Counted from the stretch's first letter, positions 34,555 through 43,856 are shown. The stretch is DNA of 64,000 nucleotides from Xanthomonas maliensis (GCF_009192945.1 NZ_NSET01000032.1:1-64000), one strand, 5' to 3'. Translations and numbers: made by a program. The notes: generated from the sequence alone by a model not told the origin.

Positions 34555-35739
34555 ATGCACGCCGATCTTCCCGCTCCCGATCAGGACGCGTTGGCCCATA
34601 GCGACCAGTTGGCCGCGCACCTGCGTGCCGAGATCGCCGCCGCCGGTGGCGCCATTCCGTTCTCGCGCTTCATGGAGCTGGCGCTGTACGCGCCGGGGCT
34701 GGGCTATTACAGCGCCGGTGCGAGCAAGTTCGGCGCTGCCGGCGATTTCGTCACCGCGCCCGAGCTCGGTCCGTTGTTCGCCGCCACCGTCTCCGGCGCG
34801 CTGGCGCCGGTATTGCAACAGCTGGGCCCGGCCGCGCGCGTGCTGGAGGTCGGCGGCGGCAGCGGCGCGTTCGCCGAGGTCACCTTGAAGCGCTTGCTGG
34901 AGCTGGACGCGCTGCCCGAGCGCTACGCCATCCTGGAGCCCAGCGCGGACCTGCGCGAGCGTCAGCGCGAGCGGCTGGGACGCACGCTGATCCCGCCGGT
35001 CTTCGATCTGGTCGAGTGGCTGGACGGCCCGTTCCCCGACGACTGGGACGGCGTGCTGTTCGCCAACGAAGTGATCGACGCACTGCCCACGCCACGCTTT
35101 GCATTGCGCGATGGCCAGGTCTACGAGGAAACGGTGGTGCTGGACGACCAGCAGCGCTTCGCGCGCGGCGAGCAGCCGGCCGACGCCTTGCTGGGCGCGG
35201 CGGTGCGTCATCTGGAGCGCTATTTGAAGCAGCCCTTCGCCGATGGCTACCGCTCCGAGCTGTTGCCGCAACTGCCGTATTGGATCCAGGCGGTGGCTGG
35301 CGGACTCAAGCGTGGCGCGATGCTATTCGTGGATTACGGGTACCCGCGCGGGGAGTTCTATCACGCGCAACGCGAGGACGGCACGCTGCGTGCGTTCTAT
35401 CGCCATCGCATGCACACCGATCTGTATCGATGGCCGGGTTTGCAGGATCTGACCGCCTCGGTGGACTTCACCGCGCTGGCCGAGGCGGGCACCGGCGCCG
35501 GCTTCGAACTGGCCGGTTATTGCACCCAGTCCAGTTTCCTGCTCGGTAATGGCCTGGACACGTTGCTGGCACAGGCCGATGCGCGCGCCGATGAGGTCGG
35601 GCGTCTGCGGCTGCGCGAGCAGGTCAAGCGGCTGACTCTGCCCAGCGAGATGGGCGAGCGTTTCCAGGTGATGGGATTCGCGCGTGACGTCGACTTCTCC
35701 GCAGCGTTCCTGGCCGGCGACCTGACGTGGCGGCTGTGA
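34555..35739 (+). CDS. MidA-family class I SAM-dependent methyltransferase (DUF185)
   Basis: A 394-residue protein of the MidA/NDUFAF7 family. Its human member dimethylates an Arg of the NDUFS2 subunit during complex I assembly. The N-terminal FSRFMELALYAPGLGYYSAG is followed by GDFVTAPELGPLFA, the family signature. The SAM-binding motif is RVLEVGGGSGAFAEVTL. FANEVIDALPTPRF marks the second conserved block, and MLFVDYGYPRGEFYH the third. The start at 34555 is an ATG preceded by CGGTATCTGC with no strong ribosome site. It overlaps the VanZ-like gene by 13 bases. The bacterial substrate is unknown. Confidence 0.88.
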   Translation: MHADLPAPDQDALAHSDQLAAHLRAEIAAAGGAIPFSRFMELALYAPGLGYYSAGASKFGAAGDFVTAPELGPLFAATVSGALAPVLQQLGPAARVLEVGGGSGAFAEVTLKRLLELDALPERYAILEPSADLRERQRERLGRTLIPPVFDLVEWLDGPFPDDWDGVLFANEVIDALPTPRFALRDGQVYEETVVLDDQQRFARGEQPADALLGAAVRHLERYLKQPFADGYRSELLPQLPYWIQAVAGGLKRGAMLFVDYGYPRGEFYHAQREDGTLRAFYRHRMHTDLYRWPGLQDLTASVDFTALAEAGTGAGFELAGYCTQSSFLLGNGLDTLLAQADARADEVGRLRLREQVKRLTLPSEMGERFQVMGFARDVDFSAAFLAGDLTWRL

Positions 35740-36140
35740 CCGGGGCGCTACGGCCGTTTCAGCGGCCGCGGGTGTGGGTGGGGCTGTGGATCCTGGCCAA
35801 TCTCGTGGTAGTCGCGGTGTGCATGGGCCCGCCACCGGAGTTTCCGGAGTTGCCGTCCAACAGCGACAAGGCGGAGCACTTCATCACCTTTGCCTTGTTG
35901 TGCTGGGGAGCGGTGCAATTGTTCGCCACCCGACGCGCGCTGCTGCTGGCAGCATTCGGTCTGGTGCTGCTGGGAATCGGGATCGAAATCGCGCAGGGTA
36001 CGCTGACCACCAATCGCAGTGCCGATCCGTACGATGCGCTGGCCGATACCTTGGGCATTCTGGCCGGCTTGTGCCTGGCGCGGACGCCGCTGCGTTGGGT
36101 GATGCTGCGGATCGACCGACGTCTGTTTGCGCCGCGTTGA
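35727..36140 (+). CDS. VanZ-like small membrane protein
   Basis: A 137-residue inner-membrane protein with about four hydrophobic spans: a first span (WVGLWILANLVVVAVCMG), PSNSDKAEHFITFALLCWGAVQL, a third span and a C-terminal span. The motif NSDKAEHFITFALL, with conserved Lys and His flanking the second span, is typical of the VanZ family. Despite the name, most members have no known link to teicoplanin resistance. The start overlaps the MidA gene (13 bases). The start codon could instead be the later in-frame ATG near 35823. Confidence 0.75.
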   Translation: MAAVTGALRPFQRPRVWVGLWILANLVVVAVCMGPPPEFPELPSNSDKAEHFITFALLCWGAVQLFATRRALLLAAFGLVLLGIGIEIAQGTLTTNRSADPYDALADTLGILAGLCLARTPLRWVMLRIDRRLFAPR

Positions 36141-36212
36141 CGCTGCGCGAGCGCGCGCTCGGCAAGCAAGGCGCCTGGCCGCAGGCGTGAGCCGGGCCCC
36201 GCGCTGCCGCCG

Positions 36213-38258
36213 TCATAGTTTGATGTTCAGCCCAAGATAGAGCTGCCGTCCGGCCGCGGGCGAAAACATCGGCTGCGCCTGTGCCCAGAAGAAACTGTCG
36301 TACCACACGTAGGCATACGCGCGCCCGGTGGCGTTGCGGACCTGCACATCCACGCTCCAGGTCGGGTTGATCGTGTAGCGCGCGTTGAGGTCCAGCGTCG
36401 CAAAGCCGCCGTACTTGCCTGCCTCGTTGCGCTCTTCGAGATAGTAATCGCCTTGGGCGCGCCCTTGCAGGCCGAGTTGCAACGCCTCGGTCGCGCGGTA
36501 GTCCACGCCGATGTTGCTGATATGGCGTGGCGTGGCGATGACTTCGTTGCCTTGCAGCGTGAGCGCGGCAGCGCGATCGTCGCGCGTGATCTTGGCTTCC
36601 TGATAGGCATGCGATGCCCACAGGGTCCAACGATCGCCCAGCTGCGCGTTGATTTGCGCATCCACGCCGCGGCGACGGGTCATGCCCAGGGTGACGGTGG
36701 TGCCGGTCGCCGGCATGTTGGAGATTTCGTTTTCCGCATCCTGTTGCCAGACGGCGATGCGCGCCTGGCTGGCGGGGAATGGACTGAATTTCATGCCCAG
36801 CTCGACGCCAGTGTTGGTGGAGGGGCGGATGCCGGCTTGCCCCGGGGTGAGATAGGCCGGGGCGGTGGAGCCCGTCAGCACCTGGAAGGTCCGGCCCCAG
36901 TTGGCGTAGAGATTGGTGGTGGGAGTCAACGCATAGACCACGCTCAGTTTGGGTTGCCCGATGCTGCCGTAGCGCTGCAACGGCGCGCGCACCGCGCCTG
37001 GCAGTTGGGTGTCGCCATCGAAGCGGTCCACGCGGTAGGCCGGGACCAGCTTCAAGGTCTCGACCGGTTGGTAGATGGCCTGGACGTAAGCGCCCCAATT
37101 GTCGAAAGTGTAGCGATCGTCGTTCTGGATGCGTGCGGGCGCTGCGGCGAAGTCGGTAGGCTCGGCGTAGCTGAAGCGTTCGCGCCGGTACGCATTGTCT
37201 TGATGTTCGTAGTTGATGCCGCCTTCCAACGTGATCAGGTCGTTTGCCCGCCAAGTGAGGGTGTTGAGCATGCCGACCTGCGACTCGTCCCAACGCCGAC
37301 GCTGGCGCGGCGCATTGCCGGTGGGAAGGTCGCTGAAGGTCACTCGGCGGTCGTCCTGGTAGCGGTTGTAGTAAAGCTTGCTGCCCAGGAACAGCGTATC
37401 GGTCAGCATCAGGTCCAGGTGCAGGCCAAACTGCTGCATATCGCGGTCGTCGCCATCGTTGCGATTGCGGCGGTCTGAGCCGCGACGGCCGGCTCGCAGC
37501 TCTGCGGCGGTCATGAAGCCGGGTTCATCGGCCTGGTTGCGATAGGCGCGTGCCGTCAGGCCGATGCGCATGCCGTCGTCGAGACTGCCGTAGAACCATT
37601 TGCCGCCCAGCACATACTTGCTGGAACGATCGTGCGCGCGATAGCCATCCGATGCCTGCGCGCCGATGAAATAGTTGTGCGCAAACCCGTCGCGTTCGCG
37701 TCCCACGGCGACCTGCGCATCGCGTGTGGCATAGCTGCCGTAGGCAAGCCGTGCATCGGTGTCGTTGCCGCCCTGGCGGGTGCCGAAGTTGATGTTGCCG
37801 CCGATATTGTGCAGCCCATAGCGCGGATCGTTGGTGCCACGCACCACCTCGATGTAACTGATCTCCAGCGGAAACAGCATGTCGATGAAGCGCTGATTGC
37901 CGCTGTTGACGTTGCTGGGAATACCGTCGATCAAGGTCTTGATCGCATTGAGATAGCCCTCGCCGTTGAAGGCGCGGAAGCTGACCTTGCCGGATTCGGC
38001 ACCCTGGCGGGTTTCGGTCAACTGGATACCCGGCATCTGCCCGAGCAATTCCCAGCTATAGGACACGTTCTTGTCCTCGATCTGGTCGGCGCCGAGGACG
38101 TCCACCGAGGTCAACACCTGATGGGCCGTGAGCTGGCCTTCGCGGTGTTGATGGGCGTTGACCTTGCCCAGTGTGAGTGCCGAATCGGACGACTGCGCGC
38201 GGGATTCAGTCGCAAGCAACAGCGCGGCGACCGCTGCCACCAGAGTGCGGATCTTCAT
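36213..38258 (-). CDS. TonB-dependent outer-membrane receptor, likely metal or siderophore uptake
   Basis: A 681-residue receptor with a Sec signal (MKIRTLVAAVAALLLATESRAQ), a TonB-box-like start and a plug domain (about 45-165, including SYIEVVRGTNDPRYGLHNIGG). The 22-strand barrel ends in LYLGLNIKL. Residue 250-260 is rich in Arg/Asp (RRGSDRRNRNDGDDRD), an unusual charged extracellular loop. The length fits siderophore- or metal-type receptors rather than the larger carbohydrate type. The upstream gap holds two abutting palindromes, one like a Zur box, so zinc-responsive expression is plausible. The substrate is unknown. Confidence 0.85.
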   Translation of the reverse strand: MKIRTLVAAVAALLLATESRAQSSDSALTLGKVNAHQHREGQLTAHQVLTSVDVLGADQIEDKNVSYSWELLGQMPGIQLTETRQGAESGKVSFRAFNGEGYLNAIKTLIDGIPSNVNSGNQRFIDMLFPLEISYIEVVRGTNDPRYGLHNIGGNINFGTRQGGNDTDARLAYGSYATRDAQVAVGRERDGFAHNYFIGAQASDGYRAHDRSSKYVLGGKWFYGSLDDGMRIGLTARAYRNQADEPGFMTAAELRAGRRGSDRRNRNDGDDRDMQQFGLHLDLMLTDTLFLGSKLYYNRYQDDRRVTFSDLPTGNAPRQRRRWDESQVGMLNTLTWRANDLITLEGGINYEHQDNAYRRERFSYAEPTDFAAAPARIQNDDRYTFDNWGAYVQAIYQPVETLKLVPAYRVDRFDGDTQLPGAVRAPLQRYGSIGQPKLSVVYALTPTTNLYANWGRTFQVLTGSTAPAYLTPGQAGIRPSTNTGVELGMKFSPFPASQARIAVWQQDAENEISNMPATGTTVTLGMTRRRGVDAQINAQLGDRWTLWASHAYQEAKITRDDRAAALTLQGNEVIATPRHISNIGVDYRATEALQLGLQGRAQGDYYLEERNEAGKYGGFATLDLNARYTINPTWSVDVQVRNATGRAYAYVWYDSFFWAQAQPMFSPAAGRQLYLGLNIKL

Positions 38259-38297
38259 GAAACGGACGAAGCCCTTCGGGAAGGTGTGGAGGTTTGT

Positions 38298-38309
38298 GTC
38301 ATGTATGAC
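38298..38309. promoter_or_regulatory. Inverted repeat GTCAT-GT-ATGAC upstream of the TonB receptor
   Basis: A perfect five-base inverted repeat with a two-base spacer, directly abutting the next palindrome. It lies 40-51 bases before the receptor ATG (minus strand), in the promoter region. The protein that binds it is unknown. Confidence 0.4.
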
Positions 38310-38321
38310 ATGTTATAACAT
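38310..38321. promoter_or_regulatory. Zur-like palindrome ATGTTATAACAT upstream of the TonB receptor
   Basis: A perfect 12-base palindrome 52-63 bases before the receptor start. It resembles the ATGTTATA-TATAACAT core of proteobacterial Zur operators as remembered, with the central spacing shortened. It is AT-rich in a high-GC genome. Fur or another metalloregulator is possible. Confidence 0.5.
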
Positions 38322-38539
38322 AAATTGAAGGGGCGCTAACCAATCGCCGCAACGCAACCGGTGGAACCGTCGAAGCGATTTCGAGGCCTGCACAGCGATC
38401 ACGCAGGTCACAAACCGCGTCGAGCGTGACATGGGTCGAACGCTTCAGACGTCGCCATCTGACTGCTGATGCCTGTGACCCGGTTCATTCGCGTCAGCAG
38501 TCGGCAACAGTCGTTGTCCGCTGCTACGTGGCGTCACAC

Positions 38540-39400
38540 CTAGTCGGGCAAACGCGCCGCGCGTTCGCGCAGCCACTTGGTGGCCACCCATTTCTCTCCA
38601 GCGAGCACCGGCGCGCCGGCATGCAGGCTGCGGGTCATCGGGTGCGGGCGGTCGTAGCTGAAGAACACGGCATTGCCCTTGATTGCGGCGACATCCAGGT
38701 GGACATCCGGGAAGCGGGTGGCGCCGCCGCGTTCGGGCGTGTTGAGGTACATCACCAACGAGGCCACGCGCTGCCCGCCGGCGCGTAGCAGTGGTGGTGT
38801 GCCGGGGGCATCAGGGTCGAAATAATCGTAGTGCGGTCGATACTCGGCACCAGTGGCGTAGCGCAGCACCTGCAGCCCTTCGCCGTGCTCTACCGGCCAG
38901 TCCAGCAGCCGCGCGATCCGTGCCTCGATCCGCTCGCATAGCGCGGTCTGCCCCACTTGCAGGCACATGCTCTGGCTGGTGCGCGCGGCGTGCACGATCT
39001 GACCGCCGTCGCGGGTGTCGACCGTTCGCGAGCGCGACAGCTGCGGTCGTGCGCAGTCGATCAGTGCATCGCACTCGGCATCGCTGAGAAAGCCACCCAG
39101 TACCACCACGCGCGGCAGCATCAGGCTGACCAACACCTGCACCTGGCGATCGCCCAGTTCCAGCACGGAGGCCGCATCGGCCGACAGCGGTGCAGGAACG
39201 CGGACCGGCACCGGCAACCCGTTGGCGTGGGCATGTGTTTGCAGGTGCCGTCGCACCAGCGTCTCCACGGCGTCGATGGCGTCCTGCTCGCTCCATCCCT
39301 GCGACAGCAGTGGTTGCAACGCGTGTTCGGGCGCGTTGCCGGCGAGCGCTTGCGCAAGGATCCAGTCGGCGAGCGGGGCAGGGATGTCGTCGATTGTCAT
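38540..39400 (-). CDS. Prolyl 4-hydroxylase-like 2-oxoglutarate/Fe(II) oxygenase
   Basis: A 286-residue protein. The C-terminal 2OG-Fe(II) domain has the facial triad His190 and Asp192 (PHYDYFDP) and His260 (LHAG), with Lys270 (EKWVATKW) to bind the 2-oxoglutarate carboxylate. This matches the P4H family. The first 60 residues form a short helical domain (LLSQGWSEQDAIDAVETLVRRHL) not seen in minimal bacterial P4Hs. The start at 39400 was chosen because the upstream extension has no motif. It lies upstream of the TonB receptor on the same strand, 281 bases away, and diverges from the lipoprotein gene. The substrate is unknown. Confidence 0.85.
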   Translation of the reverse strand: MTIDDIPAPLADWILAQALAGNAPEHALQPLLSQGWSEQDAIDAVETLVRRHLQTHAHANGLPVPVRVPAPLSADAASVLELGDRQVQVLVSLMLPRVVVLGGFLSDAECDALIDCARPQLSRSRTVDTRDGGQIVHAARTSQSMCLQVGQTALCERIEARIARLLDWPVEHGEGLQVLRYATGAEYRPHYDYFDPDAPGTPPLLRAGGQRVASLVMYLNTPERGGATRFPDVHLDVAAIKGNAVFFSYDRPHPMTRSLHAGAPVLAGEKWVATKWLRERAARLPD

Positions 39401-39436
39401 CCCGACACAATGCGGACCGAAGTGTGGCAGCAATAT

Positions 39437-39451
39437 GTCGATACGTGTCAG
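39437..39451 (+). promoter_or_regulatory. TGTC direct repeat upstream of the lipoprotein gene
   Basis: TGTCG-N5-TGTCA, two half-sites with a ten-base period, about 150 bases before the lipoprotein start. A similar pair (TGTCC-N5-TGTCA) occurs before gspC. The spacing is one base short of a classical Pho box. The function is unknown. Confidence 0.3.
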
Positions 39452-39586
39452 GTAAGACAAATGCAACAGACGGCCGTTATAAAAGTGACGGGGATCTTGA
39501 ACGTGCTCGCCACTGCAGTGAGCGGAACGCAACCATTCTTGACGACTCCTCTTCATTCCAAACTCTTGAAACTGGAGATCAGCCGC

Positions 39587-41059
39587 ATGTCCGTCCGCAA
39601 CAGCAGTAAAACCCTTCTGATGACCTTCGGCGCCGCGCTGGCGCTGACCGGTTGCGGCGGTGGCGCCGATCGTGTCGCCTCGCCAGGAGAGGGAGCGTTC
39701 CCGCCGTCGGCCGCACCCACCCCGGCACCGACGCCAGCGCCCACGCCGTCGCCGTCGCCGTCACCGAGCGGCCCGGCGGCCGACTGCCCGAGCGGCTTCT
39801 CCAACATCGGCACCATCGCCAACAACACGCTGCGCGCCTGCCAACTGCCGGACACCATCAATGGCAATCTGGTCGTGCCCGCCCGTGCCGGCACCGCCTA
39901 TTCGATCAGCGGCCGCGTCAATATCGGCGTCGACCGCGGCGGTGACGCCAGCGCGCCGGTCGCTGGCAGCAGCCAGGGCATTCTCACCATCGAACCCGGC
40001 GTGACCTTGTTCGGTTCCTCAGGCAACGATTACCTGGTGGTCAATCGGGGCTCGCAATTGTTCGCCGAAGGCAGCGCCAGCGCGCCGATCGTGTTCACCG
40101 CACGGCAGGCGCTGGAAGGGCAGGTCAATGCCAACACCATCGGTTTGTGGGGCGGCATCGTGGTGTTGGGCCGTGCGCCGATCAACAACTGCCCGGGCTC
40201 CACGGTGTCCGGCACGCCGCAATGCCAGGCGCAGGTGGAAGGCACCAACGCGTTCTATGGCGGCAATAGCGCCACCGACAACAGCGGCTCGATGCGCTAT
40301 CTGCGCGTGATGTACTCCGGCTTCGAGATCTCGCCCAACAACGAGTTGCAGGGCATCACCCTGGCCGGTGCGGGCAGCGGTACCAAGCTGGACTACGTGC
40401 AGATCCACAACAGCTCCGATGACGGTATCGAATGGTTCGGCGGCACGATCAACGGCAGCCATCTGGTGATCACCGGTGCCGACGACGATTCGTTGGACAC
40501 CGACGCTGGCTGGAGCGGCGCCTTGCAGTTCGGCATCGTGGTGCAGCGCGCCGGTGGCGGCGATCGCATGAACGAGTGGAGCAGCCTGCGTCGCCAGCCG
40601 TACTCGCGTCCGAAATTGGCCAACTTCACCTTCGTCGGCAACGCACGCAGCGGTGCGGCCATCATGCTCAACCAGGGCACGCAGGCCGCGTTCTACAACT
40701 CGGTCTTCACCCGCCCCGCCGGCGGCACCGGCGATGGCCTGGTGTGCTTGAACATGGCCGACACCGACACCGCCGGCACCTTCCAGTCGATCTTCTTCGC
40801 CTGCCCGACGCCCTTCGGTAGCGATCCGCGTGCCGCCAGCCAGTTCGCAGCGGGGACCAACAACGTCGCCAACGGCGTCTCCACGCTGCAGAACACCTTC
40901 GTCAATGGCGCCAACGAATCGGCCGTGCCGGCATTCCAGGGCCTGAGTTCGGTCAGCAGCTTCTTCCAGCAGGTGAACTACATCGGTGGCGTGCGCGATG
41001 CCAACGACACCTGGTGGCAGGGGTGGACCTGCGGCCTGACCGCCGACCGTCCCTGCTAA
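39587..41059 (+). CDS. Extracytoplasmic lipoprotein with beta-helix-like repeats
   Basis: A 490-residue protein with lipobox LTGC (Cys22) followed by GGGAD and a Pro/Ala/Thr/Ser-rich linker (about 42-60), as in surface-exposed lipoproteins. The body is rich in Gly, Asn and Asp turns with repeating beta-strand patterns (GLWGGIVVLGRAPI, LDYVQIHNSSDDGIEWFGG, HLVITGADDDSLDTDAGW). This suggests a right-handed beta helix. A GGAG ribosome site precedes the ATG at 39587; the long frame further upstream is not supported. It is followed by a strong hairpin, a TonB receptor and gspC-N. Caulobacter has a comparable lipoprotein-plus-T2SS arrangement. The function is unknown. Confidence 0.75.
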   Translation: MSVRNSSKTLLMTFGAALALTGCGGGADRVASPGEGAFPPSAAPTPAPTPAPTPSPSPSPSGPAADCPSGFSNIGTIANNTLRACQLPDTINGNLVVPARAGTAYSISGRVNIGVDRGGDASAPVAGSSQGILTIEPGVTLFGSSGNDYLVVNRGSQLFAEGSASAPIVFTARQALEGQVNANTIGLWGGIVVLGRAPINNCPGSTVSGTPQCQAQVEGTNAFYGGNSATDNSGSMRYLRVMYSGFEISPNNELQGITLAGAGSGTKLDYVQIHNSSDDGIEWFGGTINGSHLVITGADDDSLDTDAGWSGALQFGIVVQRAGGGDRMNEWSSLRRQPYSRPKLANFTFVGNARSGAAIMLNQGTQAAFYNSVFTRPAGGTGDGLVCLNMADTDTAGTFQSIFFACPTPFGSDPRAASQFAAGTNNVANGVSTLQNTFVNGANESAVPAFQGLSSVSSFFQQVNYIGGVRDANDTWWQGWTCGLTADRPC

Positions 41060-41066
41060 GCCAGGC

Positions 41067-41100
41067 CATCGCGGGACGGTGCTGCCGTCCCGCGATGTTT
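41067..41100 (+). terminator. Strong hairpin between lipoprotein and TonB receptor genes
   Basis: A perfect 13-base GC-rich stem (41067-41079 and 41085-41097) with a TGCTG loop, followed by only TTT. It starts eight bases after the lipoprotein stop. It could partially terminate or stabilise the upstream transcript. Confidence 0.7.
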
Positions 41101-41136
41101 CCGGCCGCCATTCTTCAGTCGCCAGGGTTCCCCACG

Positions 41137-43773
41137 ATGCGAATTTCCTCTGCTGCCCGTCTATCGCGGACGGGTTTGTTTCTTTCCATTTCCACCTTGC
41201 TTGCCTCCGGTTCGGCGTTGGCGCAATCCACGACGGCCGACGCCGGTGCCCGCACCACTGGAACGCCCAAGCAGCTCGACCAGGTCGTGGTACGCGGCGA
41301 CTACATTCCAGAACCGATGCTGCAGACCTCCGAGGTGGCATCCTTCGTCACCCGCGAGGACATGGAGCGCACCGGCGACAGCAGTGCCGCAGTCGCACTG
41401 ACCCGCGTCACCGGCCTGAGCCTGTCGCGCGGCAAATACGTTTACGTGCGCGGCCTTGGCGAGCGCTATTCCTCGGCGCTGTTCAATGGCTCGCCATTGC
41501 CCAGTCCCGAGCCTCTGCAGCGTGTTGTGCCGCTGGATCTGTTCCCCAGCGATGTGCTGGCCAGCGTCACCGTGCAGAAGACCTATTCGGCCGACTATCC
41601 CGGCGAGTTCGGCGGCGGCGTGATCGACCTGCAGTCGATGACGGTGCCGGACGCGCCCTTCCTGTCGCTCACGGTCGGTGGCGGCGGCAACAGCGTCAGT
41701 ACCGGCGAGAAGGGCCTGACCTACTACGGCTCCGGCGACGACGAGTGGGGCTACGACGATGGCGCGCGCAAGCAGCCGGCGGCGTTGCGACAGGCGATCG
41801 CCAGCGGTCGCCGGGTCGACCTGGGCGGCTTCTCGCGCGAGGACCTGCGCCAGATCGGTCGCAGCATGAACAACGCCAACCTGTACCTGTTGCAGGAAAA
41901 GGACAGCATCGATCCGGACGTCAACGTCGGCGCCAGCGCCGGCTACACCCTGGACGTGGGCGAGGCCAAGCTCGGTATCCTGGCGGTGGCCAGTTACGAC
42001 AACGAATGGCGCACCCGAACCGGCAAGCAGCAGGACGGCATCTTTACCAGCGAGGGGGTGGAGTTCAACTCGGATTACGACTTCGCAACCACCCGCAACA
42101 ACGTGCGCACCAATGGCATGGTCGGTCTGGGCTGGGAGTACGGCCGGCACACCCTGGGCTGGACCACACTGTACGTGCACGACGCCCTCAAGGTGGCCCG
42201 TAGTCGCGCTGGTCGCGACGAGCTCGCCGGCTTCGATGTGCGCGATGACAATACCGAGTGGTACGAGCGTCAGCTGATCAACCATCAGTTGCGCGGCAGC
42301 CATGCCTTCGGCGAATACGACGATCTGAAGATCAGCTGGCGTGGGGCGGTGGCCAATGCCAGCCGCGATGTGCCTTACGAAACCGGCATCCGCTACGAAT
42401 TGCTCAATGGCTACTGGGCGCACGATGCCTCGCGGGTGCAGAACTACACGCGCTTCAGCAAGGTCGACGATCGGGTCGCCAGTGGCGGTGTGGATGTGAG
42501 CTGGCGGCTGCCGATCGAACACGACCTCACCCTCAAGGGCGGTCTGTCCTACCTGGACAACGACCGCAAGGCCTGGAATCGCGAATTCCGCTTCCTGGCG
42601 CTGGACAATCCGCTGCCGTTCTCCAACCAGTACCAGCGCGTGGACTACCTGCTGTCGGACTACAACCTCAGCAACGATCTGCTGCGTTTGCGCGAAACCA
42701 CCGGCAGCTTCGGTGCCGCTGCCTACGAGGCCACGTTGAAGGTCAAGGCCGCCTATCTGCAGGCCGAGGCCGAGGTGGTGCCGACCGTACGTGCCACCGT
42801 CGGCGTGCGCTATGAGGATGCGACCCAGGCGGTCCATCCCTACGACATCTTCACTGGCACCCGCCAGTCGGGCGTGGCGCCGTTGCAGAACCGCTATGCG
42901 TTGCCATCGGCAACGGTGACCTGGAATTTTGCCGATAACCAGCAACTGCGTTTTGGTGCCTCCAAGACCATTGCTCGCCCGCAGTTCCGCGAGATGGCGC
43001 CGCAGCAGTATCTGGATCCGGATATCGATCGGCAGTTCTTCGGTAACCCGTTCCTGGTCGATAGCGAGCTGATCAACCTGGATGCGCGCTACGAGTGGTT
43101 CTTCGAGCCGGGTCAATACGTGACGGTCGGTGCGTTCTACAAGGAGATCGACAAGCCGATCGAGGCCATCGTCAACGACGCGCCCGGTGGCGGGATCGTG
43201 CAGAGCTACATCAATGCCCCCAAGGCGGCGCTGTACGGCGTCGAGCTGGAAGCAAAGAAGTATCTGGATCTGCCGGTCACTGCCGACTGGTGGGGCGATC
43301 ATCGCCTGTTCGTGTCCGGCAACTACACCCGTGCCACGTCCAAGGTCAGCGCCAGCGACGGCGATACCGTCCAGCCGTATGGGTTCAGTGCGCCGGTCCA
43401 GGCGACGCTGTTCATTCGTGACGGCAGTGCGCTGCAGGGACAGTCCGACGATATCGCCAACCTGCAAGTTGGGCTGGAAAGCGAGAGCACCAACAGTCAG
43501 GCAACGCTGATCGCCAACTACGTCGGCGAGCGGATCTCCGCGCGTGGTCGCCCCGGGCAGCCGGACTACATCGACAAGCCCGGGACCTCGCTGGATCTGG
43601 TGGTCAAGAAAGGCTTGAACTGGTCGGGCAATACGCTGTCCTTGAACTTTGCAGCACGCAACCTGCTCAAGACCCGCTACCAGGAATACCAGTCCCGCAA
43701 CGGGCAGCGGGTGGACCTGTACACGTATCAGCCCGGCATCAGTTATGACATCAGTGTGACTGCACGCTTCTAA
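41137..43773 (+). CDS. TonB-dependent outer-membrane receptor linked to the T2SS operon
   Basis: An 878-residue receptor. The signal peptide (LSRTGLFLSISTLLASGSALAQ) is followed by a plug domain: LDQVVVRGDYIPEPML near the TonB box, RVTGLSLSRGKYVYVRGLGERYSSALFNG, and YPGEFGGGVIDLQS. This subtype has the DIP-like RGLGERYSS motif and a 22-strand barrel ending SYDISVTARF. The start at 41137 follows a 77-base gap holding a strong hairpin. The receptor lies between the lipoprotein and gspC, so it may import what the lipoprotein or a T2SS product captures or releases. The ligand is unknown. Confidence 0.88.
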   Translation: MRISSAARLSRTGLFLSISTLLASGSALAQSTTADAGARTTGTPKQLDQVVVRGDYIPEPMLQTSEVASFVTREDMERTGDSSAAVALTRVTGLSLSRGKYVYVRGLGERYSSALFNGSPLPSPEPLQRVVPLDLFPSDVLASVTVQKTYSADYPGEFGGGVIDLQSMTVPDAPFLSLTVGGGGNSVSTGEKGLTYYGSGDDEWGYDDGARKQPAALRQAIASGRRVDLGGFSREDLRQIGRSMNNANLYLLQEKDSIDPDVNVGASAGYTLDVGEAKLGILAVASYDNEWRTRTGKQQDGIFTSEGVEFNSDYDFATTRNNVRTNGMVGLGWEYGRHTLGWTTLYVHDALKVARSRAGRDELAGFDVRDDNTEWYERQLINHQLRGSHAFGEYDDLKISWRGAVANASRDVPYETGIRYELLNGYWAHDASRVQNYTRFSKVDDRVASGGVDVSWRLPIEHDLTLKGGLSYLDNDRKAWNREFRFLALDNPLPFSNQYQRVDYLLSDYNLSNDLLRLRETTGSFGAAAYEATLKVKAAYLQAEAEVVPTVRATVGVRYEDATQAVHPYDIFTGTRQSGVAPLQNRYALPSATVTWNFADNQQLRFGASKTIARPQFREMAPQQYLDPDIDRQFFGNPFLVDSELINLDARYEWFFEPGQYVTVGAFYKEIDKPIEAIVNDAPGGGIVQSYINAPKAALYGVELEAKKYLDLPVTADWWGDHRLFVSGNYTRATSKVSASDGDTVQPYGFSAPVQATLFIRDGSALQGQSDDIANLQVGLESESTNSQATLIANYVGERISARGRPGQPDYIDKPGTSLDLVVKKGLNWSGNTLSLNFAARNLLKTRYQEYQSRNGQRVDLYTYQPGISYDISVTARF

Positions 43774-43799
43774 GCCATTGCCGGTTCCGTGCGTTCGCA

Positions 43800-43838
43800 A
43801 ACGCCCGCCGCGGCTTGCCTGGCGGGCGTTTTGCGTTT
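43800..43838 (+). terminator. Terminator after the TonB receptor
   Basis: A perfect ten-base GC-rich inverted repeat (43800-43809 and 43821-43830) with an 11-base loop, followed by TTGCGTTTT. It separates the receptor transcript from the gspC promoter region. Confidence 0.82.
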
Positions 43839-43856
43839 TGGCGGGAGGACGCGATG

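Noticed and set aside
38298..38321. A classical Fur box
   Set aside because: No GATAATGATAATCATTATC-like hexamer array is present; the sequence is closer to a Zur-type core.
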